A stretch of 16,072 nucleotides of DNA, taken from the NCBI GenBank assembly GCA_002373775.1, contig DFJW01000029.1, positions 986 through 17,057 of the forward strand, in the 5' to 3' direction. The notes under the pieces were generated by a model. That model had not been told where the DNA came from, made no database searches, and was given only the letters and a program-made list of their open reading frames with translations. The translations under genes and the position numbers were made by a program. Each line of letters begins with the position of its first letter. The stretch's first letter is position 1. The stretch is from Ruminococcus flavefaciens (GTDB lineage Bacteria > Bacillota > Clostridia > Oscillospirales > Ruminococcaceae). Below are positions 1 to 6,887 of this stretch, piece after piece.

Positions 1-3000
1 TTTTGAGAGTTACCTTTGCGCCGTCCTCAACTGATATCTTGACGTTTTCTTTGAGTTCGCCCGTGAGGATATCGCCGTTCTTTGCGGTGTAATCCGCAGT
101 CAGCGCAGAAAGGTCTATACCCTCAATAGGCTCAGGATAAACGATAGTATCCTGTTTGAGGTATTCCTCGCCGCCGTTTTCATATTCGCCGTTGTTGTAG
201 TAAACATTGCCGCCGATAGTGATAGTACCACAAATTGAGTGACCGTCAGTACCTATACAGTACGGCGCATCCTCACCCTTTGTTACCGTTACTTTTTTCA
301 CGGTATCGGCGATAGTGATATTGCCGCATTCTTCGATGTATACGCTTCCGATTCCGGGAGCGTCATCGCCGCCGGTCGCTGTCACAGTACCGCCGTTTAT
401 CGTAATATCGCCGCATTTGTAGTGTTTACCGCCCTTATGACCTGTTGTTCCTATTCCGGGAGCAGTCAAACCGCCGATCGCTGTTACATTTCCGCCGTTT
501 ATCGTAATATCGCCAAAGCCAGCTAACTGAGACCCACCGATCCCGGCAGAATAATCGCCGCCTGTTGCCGTTATAATTCCGCCGTTTATGATGAGGTTTC
601 CGTCCTCGTATCCGCCTATTCCTGCTTCATGTGACGTTCCGTTAGCAGTGAGACTTCCCTCACCGTCGATAGTAAGCGTTCCATATCCCACATAGATCTT
701 AGCTTTATTTGTTCCCTCAAGAAGTATCGTTGAGTTATTGTCGCAGTCAATACCATTCTGTGCTTCTGCGTCTTTCAGCGTAACTGTAACTCCGGAAACA
801 TAAATAAAACTATCTGTCGTGCCTGTTAGGATATCGCCGTCCTTTGCGGTGTAATCCGCAGTCAGCGTAGAAAGATCGACGGTGTGCTGGTCTACATAAT
901 AATCATGAGCAGCAAGGTAATAAGCCGTTACAGCCTTTGCCATGGTCACGTTTCTCTCAGAAGGCTCCTCCTGACTCATAACGCGGTCAGCCCATGAGAG
1001 TGCGGAGAATTTGTAAGTCCTGCCGTCAACGGTGATCGACTGCTCCTTGGCAAGATCCTGGGGAAGGAGTCCGCTTATCTCGAAATATGAGGGGTATTCA
1101 TCTGTGCTCTTAGAGCCGGAAACAGAAGTATACATACCGTAATCGTCCTGTGTACCTGCCTGCATACCCTTGATGTAAAGGCGGATAGCTGTCTTGGAAT
1201 CCAGAACGAGGGAGATCCTTGCTTCATCGGAAGTGAAGTCCGCAGCGTAAGGAGCAAGCGCTTCCTTCAGCTCATCATTGCCGGAAATATTGTAAGCTCC
1301 GGTCAGCTGACCTTCCACCGCATAGATCGTATGAAGGTCTGTACCGTAAAAATACTCCTCGGAAGCGTTTCCGAAATTAAGAGTTGCTGTTATAAGCTCA
1401 TGCGTCAGGGTATCGCTGCTGTCTGTATTGGTACTGAGGTCCTCAAGATACTTTGCCGCAGAATATGTCAGCGGTACACCGATCTGCTCATCGCCCTTGT
1501 AGAGAGTGGCTGTGATCTCAGCGTTGATGTCCTTTGCATAGATGTGTGCAGAAGCACGGTACTGACCGTCCTTTTCAGTGAAGCTGCTTGATTTATCAGC
1601 ACAGCTGCCGGAGAACTTTACAGTGTATTCGCTGTAATTCTCATCTGTTACCAGGTCTGAATAGAAGTTCAGAACAAGATCATCACCGAGGGTGAGTGAA
1701 GCGTCGCTGAATGCTTTTTCTTCAAATCCTGCGGAAACTGTAACATTCTCTTCCGGCATGATGAAGGAATAATAAGTAATAGTTCCCTGACTTGTTACGG
1801 ATTCTTTTTTCGTAAGCTCAACAGGCTTACCTCCTGCTGTGACTGTAAGTTCATTCAGAGCGAAGCCTTCCTCAGCAGTCGGAATGATCGCCATTTCATC
1901 TCCTGCTAAAGCAAGAGTATCTGTTGTGTCATAAAGAGCGGTATAGTTTATCCTGTAAAGCTTGAGCGATCCGTTTTCAACAGTATCCGGAAGACCTATA
2001 TTATAGGACGAAAGCTTTTCCCAAGTAACTTCAGTCTTTTCCTGCTCGCCTATGGAAGGCATATCTACAGCACGGATGAAATATGTTTTTCCTGCTTTAA
2101 GATGTACTGAACTTATATCCTGAGATATGCCGTCTTCTCCCGTGATAAGCAGCATCTGTAATGCTTCCTCATTGGTGAGTTTAAAACTGTAGATTCCGTC
2201 TTCATCAGGCGTGAAGGCGTATTTGGTGCCGATGATCAGCATTCCGTCATCCGGGAATTCTTCCAGAACTTCAAACTCAGCTGTTACTGTAACGTCGCCT
2301 TCAGGCATGGTAAACTGATTCTTAGATACTGGGATCGCATTTCCGTCCGCATCTTTAACGGTAATGGATCTCAGGGTGTGACCTGCATCGGGAGCAACAC
2401 TAAGTGTTACCGTATCGCCGGCAAAAGCCTTTGTAGGAACGGTAACTGTTCCGTTTTCAGCGGGCGCTGCCGTGATATTATGTGCGTTCGCAGGAGTGAG
2501 CGTAACGCCGGTGAGAGCGCTCAGCGTTTCAGAGGGCGTGCTTGAATCATATATATTTGTACCATCTGTAAAGACCATTCCGTCAGCGATACGGACATTT
2601 GCACCGTCTGATAATGGATTTTTTGTGTAAATGAGATCAGTTGCTTTTGTATAGCCTAAGGAAATAGTATTCTTTGAATCAAAACTAATACTCTGATATG
2701 ACGTCAGATTTACCTGACCGCCATTTATACTGCATTTGCCATGATCGAAATATATTGAGTAATAAAAACCGCCGATATTAATATTTCCACCGTTGAACGT
2801 AAGGCAGTCCTCACCAGGATCTGTTCCATTTACATAAATCTCATCGGAGATCCAGGTCCCGCCGTTGATAGTAAGTGAACCCTTAATACACACGGAAATA
2901 TCACAGAAACTGGATAAAACTATTTTTCCCGTTCCCTTGCTCTGCCCGTAAATGGTGAGGTTTGTTGTTGTTTCCTCTGCGCCTGAAAACGCAAACTCAT

Positions 3001-3334
3001 CATCCCCTTCGAGATTCATCGTATGATCATCGGTGAGTATGATGTTGACATTTCCGCTCGGTTTGAGAGTATTCGGGTTCGTGAAACTCGAATCCACAAC
3101 ATACCAGCCCTCTGTAAGCTCCGTTGTGTTCTCATCAAGAACAGTATACTCGCTTATCGTCTGTTCTTCACCGTTTTCGTCGATGTATGTCACACCCTCG
3201 ATCTCACCCTCAGCACTTGCTGTGATAGCCGCACCGCCGAACAGGTCAGTGACCGGCTTGACCGGCGCTGCGCCTGCTATGATAAGCAGAGCAAGCAGTC
3301 CGGCTGCTGTTTTCTTCCAAAATCTGTTTTTCAT
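1..3334 (-). CDS. Large secreted modular surface protein, beta-helix and InlB-type repeats (3' partial)
   Basis: The reading frame is open from ATG at 3334 to the window edge, about 1111 residues with the C-terminus missing. An AAGGAGGA ribosome binding site lies 6 bases before the start. Residues 1-41 are a signal peptide (KK, hydrophobic core, ASA cleavage site). Roughly in order follow: a beta-helix-like N-terminal part with ...INGG... strands (90-280); a divergent InlB/bacterial-repeat module ending in MPEGDVTVTAEF (282-356); a second such module ending in MPEENVTVSAGF (440-540); a domain at 545-810 shared with the fragment at 5928-6656; and glycine-rich repeats of the type ITINGGTVTATGG..APGIG (870-1030). 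The motif LS.LTADYTAK.GDILTG occurs twice, so a further module begins at the left edge. No enzyme signature is visible. Adhesion or glycan binding at the cell surface is an inference. No dockerin or sortase signal is seen, but the C-terminus is outside the window. Confidence 0.85.
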   Translation of the reverse strand, partial: MKNRFWKKTAAGLLALLIIAGAAPVKPVTDLFGGAAITASAEGEIEGVTYIDENGEEQTISEYTVLDENTTELTEGWYVVDSSFTNPNTLKPSGNVNIILTDDHTMNLEGDDEFAFSGAEETTTNLTIYGQSKGTGKIVLSSFCDISVCIKGSLTINGGTWISDEIYVNGTDPGEDCLTFNGGNINIGGFYYSIYFDHGKCSINGGQVNLTSYQSISFDSKNTISLGYTKATDLIYTKNPLSDGANVRIADGMVFTDGTNIYDSSTPSETLSALTGVTLTPANAHNITAAPAENGTVTVPTKAFAGDTVTLSVAPDAGHTLRSITVKDADGNAIPVSKNQFTMPEGDVTVTAEFEVLEEFPDDGMLIIGTKYAFTPDEDGIYSFKLTNEEALQMLLITGEDGISQDISSVHLKAGKTYFIRAVDMPSIGEQEKTEVTWEKLSSYNIGLPDTVENGSLKLYRINYTALYDTTDTLALAGDEMAIIPTAEEGFALNELTVTAGGKPVELTKKESVTSQGTITYYSFIMPEENVTVSAGFEEKAFSDASLTLGDDLVLNFYSDLVTDENYSEYTVKFSGSCADKSSSFTEKDGQYRASAHIYAKDINAEITATLYKGDEQIGVPLTYSAAKYLEDLSTNTDSSDTLTHELITATLNFGNASEEYFYGTDLHTIYAVEGQLTGAYNISGNDELKEALAPYAADFTSDEARISLVLDSKTAIRLYIKGMQAGTQDDYGMYTSVSGSKSTDEYPSYFEISGLLPQDLAKEQSITVDGRTYKFSALSWADRVMSQEEPSERNVTMAKAVTAYYLAAHDYYVDQHTVDLSTLTADYTAKDGDILTGTTDSFIYVSGVTVTLKDAEAQNGIDCDNNSTILLEGTNKAKIYVGYGTLTIDGEGSLTANGTSHEAGIGGYEDGNLIINGGIITATGGDYSAGIGGSQLAGFGDITINGGNVTAIGGLTAPGIGTTGHKGGKHYKCGDITINGGTVTATGGDDAPGIGSVYIEECGNITIADTVKKVTVTKGEDAPYCIGTDGHSICGTITIGGNVYYNNGEYENGGEEYLKQDTIVYPEPIEGIDLSALTADYTAKNGDILTGELKENVKISVEDGAKVTLK
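65..873 (-). repeat. Direct repeat pair inside the surface protein gene (65-113 and 827-873)
   Basis: Two stretches of about 48 bases, 65-113 and 827-873, are nearly identical (a few substitutions) in the same orientation, about 761 bases apart. Both encode the LTADYTAK.GDILTG module opening. They suggest internal module duplication and are potential sites for recombination or misassembly. Confidence 0.8.
380..600 (-). repeat. Tandem INGG/GIG beta-helix repeats
   Basis: The phrase ccgccgtttatcgtaatatc recurs at about 391 and 494, with a diverged copy near 570. Each repeat encodes ITINGG.VTA.GG...PGIG, the short strand repeat of a right-handed beta-helix. The period is about 75-105 bases and variable. 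This is coding repetition, not a CRISPR. Confidence 0.75.
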
Positions 3335-3354
3335 CCTAAATCCTCCTTACACAC

Positions 3355-3396
3355 AAAAGCGCACTCCACAGGACGCAGTTATCCCATAGAGTACGC
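3355..3396 (-). terminator. Attenuator-like hairpin in the leader of the surface protein gene
   Basis: On the minus strand GCGTACTC (plus 3389-3396) pairs with GAGTGCGC (3359-3366) with one G-T pair. An inner GGGA/TCCT helix lies within it, and TTTT (3358-3355) follows directly. The hairpin lies between the leader ORF and the ribosome binding site of the surface protein gene, and the leader stop codon is inside it. The T-run is short, so termination efficiency is uncertain. Confidence 0.45.
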
Positions 3397-3471
3397 TTGT
3401 ATTAACGTGTCTGGTTTTGAACCGGGCAGAGTTGTTCTGTTATATGCATATATGCAGCCTGTATGCTTCAT
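3379..3471 (-). CDS. 30-residue leader ORF upstream of the surface protein gene
   Basis: ATG at 3471 has AAGGAG 9 bases upstream and reads 30 codons to TAA at 3381-3379. It begins MKHTGCIYAYNR and ends LIQAYSMG. It lies wholly in the untranslated leader of the large surface protein, downstream of two promoters. Its stop falls inside the attenuator-like hairpin, an arrangement typical of leader peptides that couple translation to termination. There is no run of one amino acid to name a sensed signal. I recognise no family. It may instead be chance coding in a leader; the good ribosome binding site is the main support. Confidence 0.4.
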   Translation of the reverse strand: MKHTGCIYAYNRTTLPGSKPDTLIQAYSMG

Positions 3472-3495
3472 AACTATCAACTCCTTCCACCCCTT

Positions 3496-3510
3496 GACCG
3501 CCGTGCGGTC
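3496..3510 (-). other. Small hairpin near the 5' end of the leader RNA
   Basis: GACCGC and GCGGTC pair perfectly around a 3-base loop, within a few bases of the predicted transcription start. A stem here often stabilises a 5' end; that role is inferred. Confidence 0.4.
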
Positions 3511-3519
3511 GATATGCTT

Positions 3520-3548
3520 ATTTTAACATATTGACTGGCGAAAGTCAA
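3520..3548 (-). promoter_or_regulatory. Promoter P1 of the surface protein gene
   Basis: The minus strand carries TTGACT (3548-3543), a 17-base spacer and TAAAAT (3525-3520), a near-consensus sigma-A promoter. Transcription would start near 3513, giving a leader of about 180 bases. Confidence 0.75.
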
Positions 3549-3578
3549 CAAGTTCTGGACGCAAAACACAGAATTCGT

Positions 3579-3606
3579 GTTATATTATTGCAATATAAAA
3601 AGTCAA
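3579..3606 (-). promoter_or_regulatory. Possible upstream promoter P2 with palindrome in the spacer
   Basis: TTGACT (3606-3601), a 16-base spacer and TATAAC (3584-3579) form a second, weaker promoter-like element in tandem with P1. An inverted repeat TTATATT-ATTGC-AATATAA (3580-3598) covers the spacer and part of the -10 box, so it could be an operator or only an AT-rich coincidence. Confidence 0.45.
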
Positions 3607-3614
3607 CGACAATT

Positions 3615-3631
3615 CCGCCCGTGAAGGGCGG
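3615..3631. repeat. GC-rich hairpin CCGCCC/GGGCGG
   Basis: A perfect 6-bp stem with loop gtgaa separates the surface protein promoters from the small minus-strand ORFs. On the minus strand it follows the end of the ORF at 3671, but the nearest T-run (TTTTT) is about 13 bases further on, so it is not a standard terminator. Confidence 0.5.
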
Positions 3632-3670
3632 TATGACTACACTTGGTTTATTCTCTTGAAGGCTGTTTTC

Positions 3671-3760
3671 TCATCTCACGGTATAATCAGCTGAAAGCTT
3701 GTCGAAACAATACAGGCTCTTATTGTTTTGAGCCTTTTCAATGAGCTCTTCCTTTGTCAT
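3671..3760 (-). CDS. 29-residue ORF overlapping the previous small ORF (ATGA)
   Basis: ATG at 3760 overlaps the TGA of the minus-strand ORF at 3757-3915 as ATGA, a pattern of translational coupling. It begins MTKEELIEKAQNNKSLY and ends after 29 codons at 3671. It may be a truncated or decayed gene. I recognise no family. The start-stop overlap is the main evidence that the strand was once coding. Confidence 0.35.
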   Translation of the reverse strand: MTKEELIEKAQNNKSLYCFDKLSADYTVR

Positions 3761-3915
3761 GCTGATCTTATGTCCTCTGTTTCAAAAGTAGTGATAGTTG
3801 CATTTGTGTTTGCAGCAGTTATTTTCGTTACAAATTGCTGTGTTACGTTCCCAGGGCGTTTGGACTCCTTGTTATCCGTCATCAGGTATGCTCCTCCGCC
3901 TACAAATCCTGTCAT
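3757..3915 (-). pseudogene. N-truncated small membrane-type protein remnant
   Basis: The frame reads 52 residues from ATG at 3915 and is open back to a TAG near 3933. Its start is hydrophobic (TVVLMTGFVGGGAYLM, including codons before the ATG), then basic, then a Thr/Asn-rich tail ending FETEDIRSA. That resembles a single membrane helix with an exposed tail. No ribosome binding site precedes the ATG, and the helix seems cut at its N-terminus where amidoligase coding begins on the other strand. I read it as the 3' part of a gene broken at about 3925-3935. The family is unknown. Confidence 0.35.
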
Positions 3916-3925
3916 AAGTACTACT

Positions 3926-4876
3926 GTCTGCTGCTATGGCGACGAGTACACTACTCTCTGCCGTCACTGTTATGAAAACCACTACACAAGATGTAGCTGC
4001 TGTGATGCTCTTCTTCATGAAAATGATGCTTATCACCTTGACGGCTATGATTACTGCTCAGAATGCTACCATGATGAAGTCGACAAATGCCGAAATATCC
4101 ACGATTACGGATACAAACCTGACCCTGTATTCTACGGTAATTCCAAGCGATTCTTCGGAGTTGAGCTTGAGATAGACGGAGCAGGCAAGGACAGCGACAA
4201 CGCCGACGAGCTTCTTGCTATCGGTAACAGAGACCTTGTAAGCATCTACATCAAGGGAGACGGTTCTCTTGATGATGGTATGGAGATAGTAACTCACCCT
4301 ATGAGCCTTGACTGGCATAAGGACTTCTGTTGGGAAGAGATAATGAAGAAGGCTGTGTCTATGGGATATCGTTTGCATCAGACATCTACCTGTGGACTTC
4401 ACATCCATGTCAACAGGAATTCTCTTGGTGATACTCATGACGAGCAGTAGCTTGTAATAAGCCATATCCTGTTCTTTGTAGAGAAACACTGGGCTGAACT
4501 GCTGAGGTTCAGCAGACGTTCCGAGTATAGCATGAACAGATGGGCTGCTCGTTACGGTTATGAGAAGACAGGACGAGAGATACTGGACAAGGCTAAGAAA
4601 GGCAACAACGGCAGGTACGCTGCCGTAAACCTTATGAACTACTCAACTATTGAGTTCAGGCTGTTCAGAGGCACCTTGAAGCACAATACTCTTATCGCTG
4701 CTCTTGAACTTGTAAACGAGATATGCGACCTGGCTATGCATCTTACAGAAGACGAAATTGCTAAAATGTCATGGAGCGAATTTGTGGAAACAATCGAAGC
4801 TCCGGAGCTTATACAGTATCTCAAAGAGCGCAGTCTCTATATCAATGAAGAAACAAATACCGAGGAGGACTTATAA
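3926..4876 (+). pseudogene. Amidoligase-family protein (COOH-NH2 ligase), 5' truncated, in-frame stop
   Basis: The translation matches the putative amidoligase family (glutamine-synthetase-like fold). It has a Cys-pair region (CRHCYENHYTRCSCC ... YCSECY), then FGVELEID, GDGSL, MEIVTHPMSL, CGLHIHVNR and EFRLFRGTLK, containing the acidic and histidine residues expected for metal and nucleotide binding. TAG at 4448-4450 interrupts the frame after HDEQ. The same frame then continues unbroken (LVISHILFFVEKHW...) to TAA at 4876, so this is a nonsense mutation rather than two genes. The N-terminus is also missing: nothing before about 3926 resembles the family, and the first Cys pair is absent. The family is predicted to form amide bonds using ammonia or an amine. 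Here the following amidotransferase could supply ammonia. An internal ATG at 4532 would give only the C-terminal third. Confidence 0.75.
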
Positions 4877-4877
4877 A

Positions 4878-5069
4878 ATGAAAAAGCTTGAAATACTTAC
4901 AAAACTACCGAAGGTAAAACTGCCGAGCATCATGTCGAGCGATGCTCAGGTTATCCTCAGACTCGTTACTATCCTTGCTGCTACCCACCTTGCAAATAAG
5001 GTGGATAAGGTCATCAAGGACTTCGAGGCTCTTGATAATCCCGACGATATCATCCATATTTTCAGATAA
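4878..5069 (+). CDS. 63-residue protein between amidoligase and amidotransferase
   Basis: ATG at 4878 lies one base after the amidoligase stop, with GAGGAGG at 4862-4868 as ribosome binding site inside the amidoligase end. An upstream extension of the frame overlaps the amidoligase and is rejected. The protein opens MKKLEILTKLPKVKLPSIM, has a hydrophobic helix-like centre (VILRLVTILAATHLANKV) and ends with DNPDDIIHIF. No catalytic motif or signal peptide is seen. Its fixed place in a tightly spaced three-gene set suggests a partner or substrate of the two enzymes, but this is inference. I do not recognise the family. It appears intact although both neighbours are damaged. Confidence 0.65.
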   Translation: MKKLEILTKLPKVKLPSIMSSDAQVILRLVTILAATHLANKVDKVIKDFEALDNPDDIIHIFR

Positions 5070-5081
5070 GGAGGACTACCT

Positions 5082-5927
5082 ATGTGTTCATTATTCGGCT
5101 GGCTTGACTACAAGCAAATCGTACCGTATAGGATGCTCCGGAAGCTCACTCAGGCACTCGCTAATGCTGCTGAGGAGAGAGGCACGGATGCTACCGGAAT
5201 CTCGTATGTCAAAGACCATGTAATTACCATTTTTAAAAGACCGAAACCTGCACACAAGCTTCATTTCAATCCGCCGGAGGGCACAAGAGCTGTAATGGGG
5301 CATACCCGTATGACTACTCAGGGAGACGGCAAGAACAACTACAACAATCATCCTTTCCCCGGTCTTGCCGGGGATACATCGTTTGCTTTCGCCCATAACG
5401 GCGTATTGTGGAATGATAAAGAACTTCGGAAGGACAAGCTTATCCCCGAGACACACATAGAGACTGACAGCTACGCTGCTTGTCAGCTTATAGAGCAGCA
5501 AAACAAGCTCGACTTTGACAGTCTCAAGTATATGGCTGAGACTGTTGAGGGAAACTTCACTTTCACTGTACTCGATCAAGAGAACAGCTTATACATCATA
5601 AAAGGCAGCAATCCAATGTGTCTGCTGCACTTTCCTGTACTGGGACTGTATGTATACGCCAGCACAGAGAGCATCATGAAGAAGGCTCTGCAAAAGGTCG
5701 GACTTCACAAGTTCGCTATGGAGCGGATTGAAACTGATGAAGGAGATATCCTGTGCCATGACAAGAACGGAGAGATCACACGGCTGAGTTCGAGCCACGT
5801 GTGTTCCGTACCAGATATGGCGGCTAGCACGACTGGGAAGATGAGATGTTCAGTGTTCATGAGGAACTTTTGCTTGCGTACTGCGGGTGCTATGGCGTTG
5901 ATAGCTCTGACGTTGAACTGCTGCTAG
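5082..5927 (+). CDS. Class II (Ntn) glutamine amidotransferase, C-terminal end frameshifted
   Basis: The start at 5082 follows AAGGAGG by 7 bases. MCSLFGW places the nucleophile Cys at position 2, as in class II amidotransferases, after removal of Met. Family motifs follow in order: RGTDATGIS, GHTRMTTQG, NNHPFPG, AFAHNGVL and ETDS. The domain would release ammonia from glutamine, probably for the adjacent amidoligase. The last part looks wrong. Near 5826-5834 the likely native reading moves to another frame, giving HDWEDEMFSVHEELLLAYCG through LLLEFGY to a stop at 5945-5947, whereas the annotated frame gives a Cys/Leu-rich tail ending at TAG 5925-5927. One lost base in AGC(C)AC would explain it. 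The catalytic domain itself is intact. The sequence is cut by a junction at about 5937-5947. Confidence 0.8.
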   Translation: MCSLFGWLDYKQIVPYRMLRKLTQALANAAEERGTDATGISYVKDHVITIFKRPKPAHKLHFNPPEGTRAVMGHTRMTTQGDGKNNYNNHPFPGLAGDTSFAFAHNGVLWNDKELRKDKLIPETHIETDSYAACQLIEQQNKLDFDSLKYMAETVEGNFTFTVLDQENSLYIIKGSNPMCLLHFPVLGLYVYASTESIMKKALQKVGLHKFAMERIETDEGDILCHDKNGEITRLSSSHVCSVPDMAASTTGKMRCSVFMRNFCLRTAGAMALIALTLNCC

Positions 5928-6656
5928 AGTTCGGCTATCGCAGATGACAGCAACAAGGTGAGCATCGGCAGCAAGACCTACTACAAGTTCAAATGCAGCA
6001 TCTCCGCAAAGGATATGGCATCGACCATAACCGCACAGCTCATTGACGGCGAAAAGTCCGGCACGGAGTACACCTATTCCGTCAAGGATTATGCGGAATA
6101 TCTGCTCTCTCATACAGAGGTCGAGGAGTATGCAAATGCAGCTCCGCTTGTAAAGGCCATGCTGAACTACGGTGCAGCTTCGCAGACATATTTCGGCATC
6201 GAAGGAACAGCCGCAAACGCTTCACTGACCGATGAAGAAAAAGCTCTCGGCGAGGTAAGCATTCCGGATACATTCAAGTTTGACGAAGCCAACGCAGATC
6301 TCCCTGAGGGCGCGACCTTCGAGGGTGCGACACTTTCGCTGAAGTCTGAGACAACGCTCTCCCTCTATTTCAAGGGACTTGCTGAGGATACAGAGTTCAC
6401 CTGCGACGGCAGGACCGTTGAGACTGCGAAGAACGGTGATTATGTTGTTGCCCGTATCAGAGGCATCAAGGCAAACGAGCTGGAGAACAACTTCACCGTT
6501 ACATTTGAGGGCGACAGCGAGACATACAACGTGACATACAATGTAATGACCTACTTCTACAATGTCCTGAACGACGGTACAGCTGATGACAATTTGCAGA
6601 ACGTCTGCAAGGCACTGTATAAGTACGCACAGGCTGCGATCAACTATGCCGGATAA
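5928..6656 (+). pseudogene. C-terminal domain of a secreted surface protein, 5' truncated
   Basis: The frame is open from just after the TAG at 5925-5927 to TAA at 6656. GTG at 5958 is the only early start candidate, and no ribosome binding site precedes it. The protein (YYKFKCSISAKDMASTITAQ ... VKAMLNYGAASQTYF ... LSLYFKGLAEDTEF ... VCKALYKYAQAAINYAG) aligns along its length with residues about 545-810 of the large protein at 1-3334: AKD(M/I), TA.L..GE, NYG/NFG.AS..YF, L.LY.KG and a closing helix ending INYAG/AHDYY. There is no signal peptide, so alone it could not be exported. It is best read as the 3' end of a large surface protein gene whose 5' part was lost when the amidotransferase block was joined to it. 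Confidence 0.65.
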
Positions 6657-6670
6657 GAAAGGAGCGCATT

Positions 6671-6778
6671 ATGGATAAGGAAAAATATATCACACCTGAT
6701 ATGGAGATCGTGACATTCGAGGCGGAGGATGTTATCACCACAAGCTTTGAAGACGACGAGACCAAGCTCGTAAAATAA
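6671..6778 (+). CDS. 35-residue peptide with EIVTFEAEDVITTS motif
   Basis: ATG at 6671 has AAAGGAG 7 bases upstream and reads 35 codons to TAA at 6778, 14 bases after the preceding fragment. The peptide begins MDKEKYITPDMEIV, continues TFEAEDVITTS and ends in an acidic tail, DDETKLVK. A charged start, a hydrophobic-acidic middle and a closing TTS recall short peptides I remember next to secreted proteins in gut Firmicutes; I cannot verify this here. No modifying enzyme is adjacent except the damaged amidoligase set upstream. It has a full set of expression signals (ribosome binding site and terminator), so I consider it a real gene. Confidence 0.6.
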   Translation: MDKEKYITPDMEIVTFEAEDVITTSFEDDETKLVK

Positions 6779-6791
6779 CATTAACGTAGCA

Positions 6792-6824
6792 AATCGGCGG
6801 ATAGCATTAAGCTGTCCGCCGATT
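6792..6824 (+). other. 13-bp stem-loop after the small peptide gene
   Basis: AATCGGCGGATAG pairs with CTGTCCGCCGATT (one G-T) around a 7-base loop. There is no T-run, so it may be a 3' stability element or the first part of a tandem terminator. Confidence 0.6.
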
Positions 6825-6833
6825 GATATGACT

Positions 6834-6870
6834 AAACCTTTCTGAACCCGCACGTTCAGAAAGGTTTTTC
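6834..6870 (+). terminator. Rho-independent terminator
   Basis: AAACCTTTCTGAAC pairs perfectly with GTTCAGAAAGGTTT over 14 bp, with a 6-base loop, and runs into TTTTT. It ends the plus-strand unit. With TTT on the other side it may also weakly stop the converging lipoprotein gene. Confidence 0.85.
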
Positions 6871-6887
6871 ATTGCAGTACATATTAT

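Noticed and set aside
380..600. CRISPR-like repeats
   Set aside because: Units are diverged, unevenly spaced and encode beta-helix strands in the reading frame of the surface protein.
3023..3526. Plus-strand ORFs of 167 and 118 aa
   Set aside because: They run antisense to the surface protein signal peptide and leader region, with no domain or ribosome binding site support.
3728..3925. N-terminal extension of the amidoligase from TTG 3728
   Set aside because: There is no ribosome binding site. The residues do not resemble the family, and the same bases encode overlapping ORFs on the minus strand.
4532..4876. Separate 114-aa gene
   Set aside because: It is the in-frame continuation of the amidoligase after TAG 4448-4450, without its own ribosome binding site.
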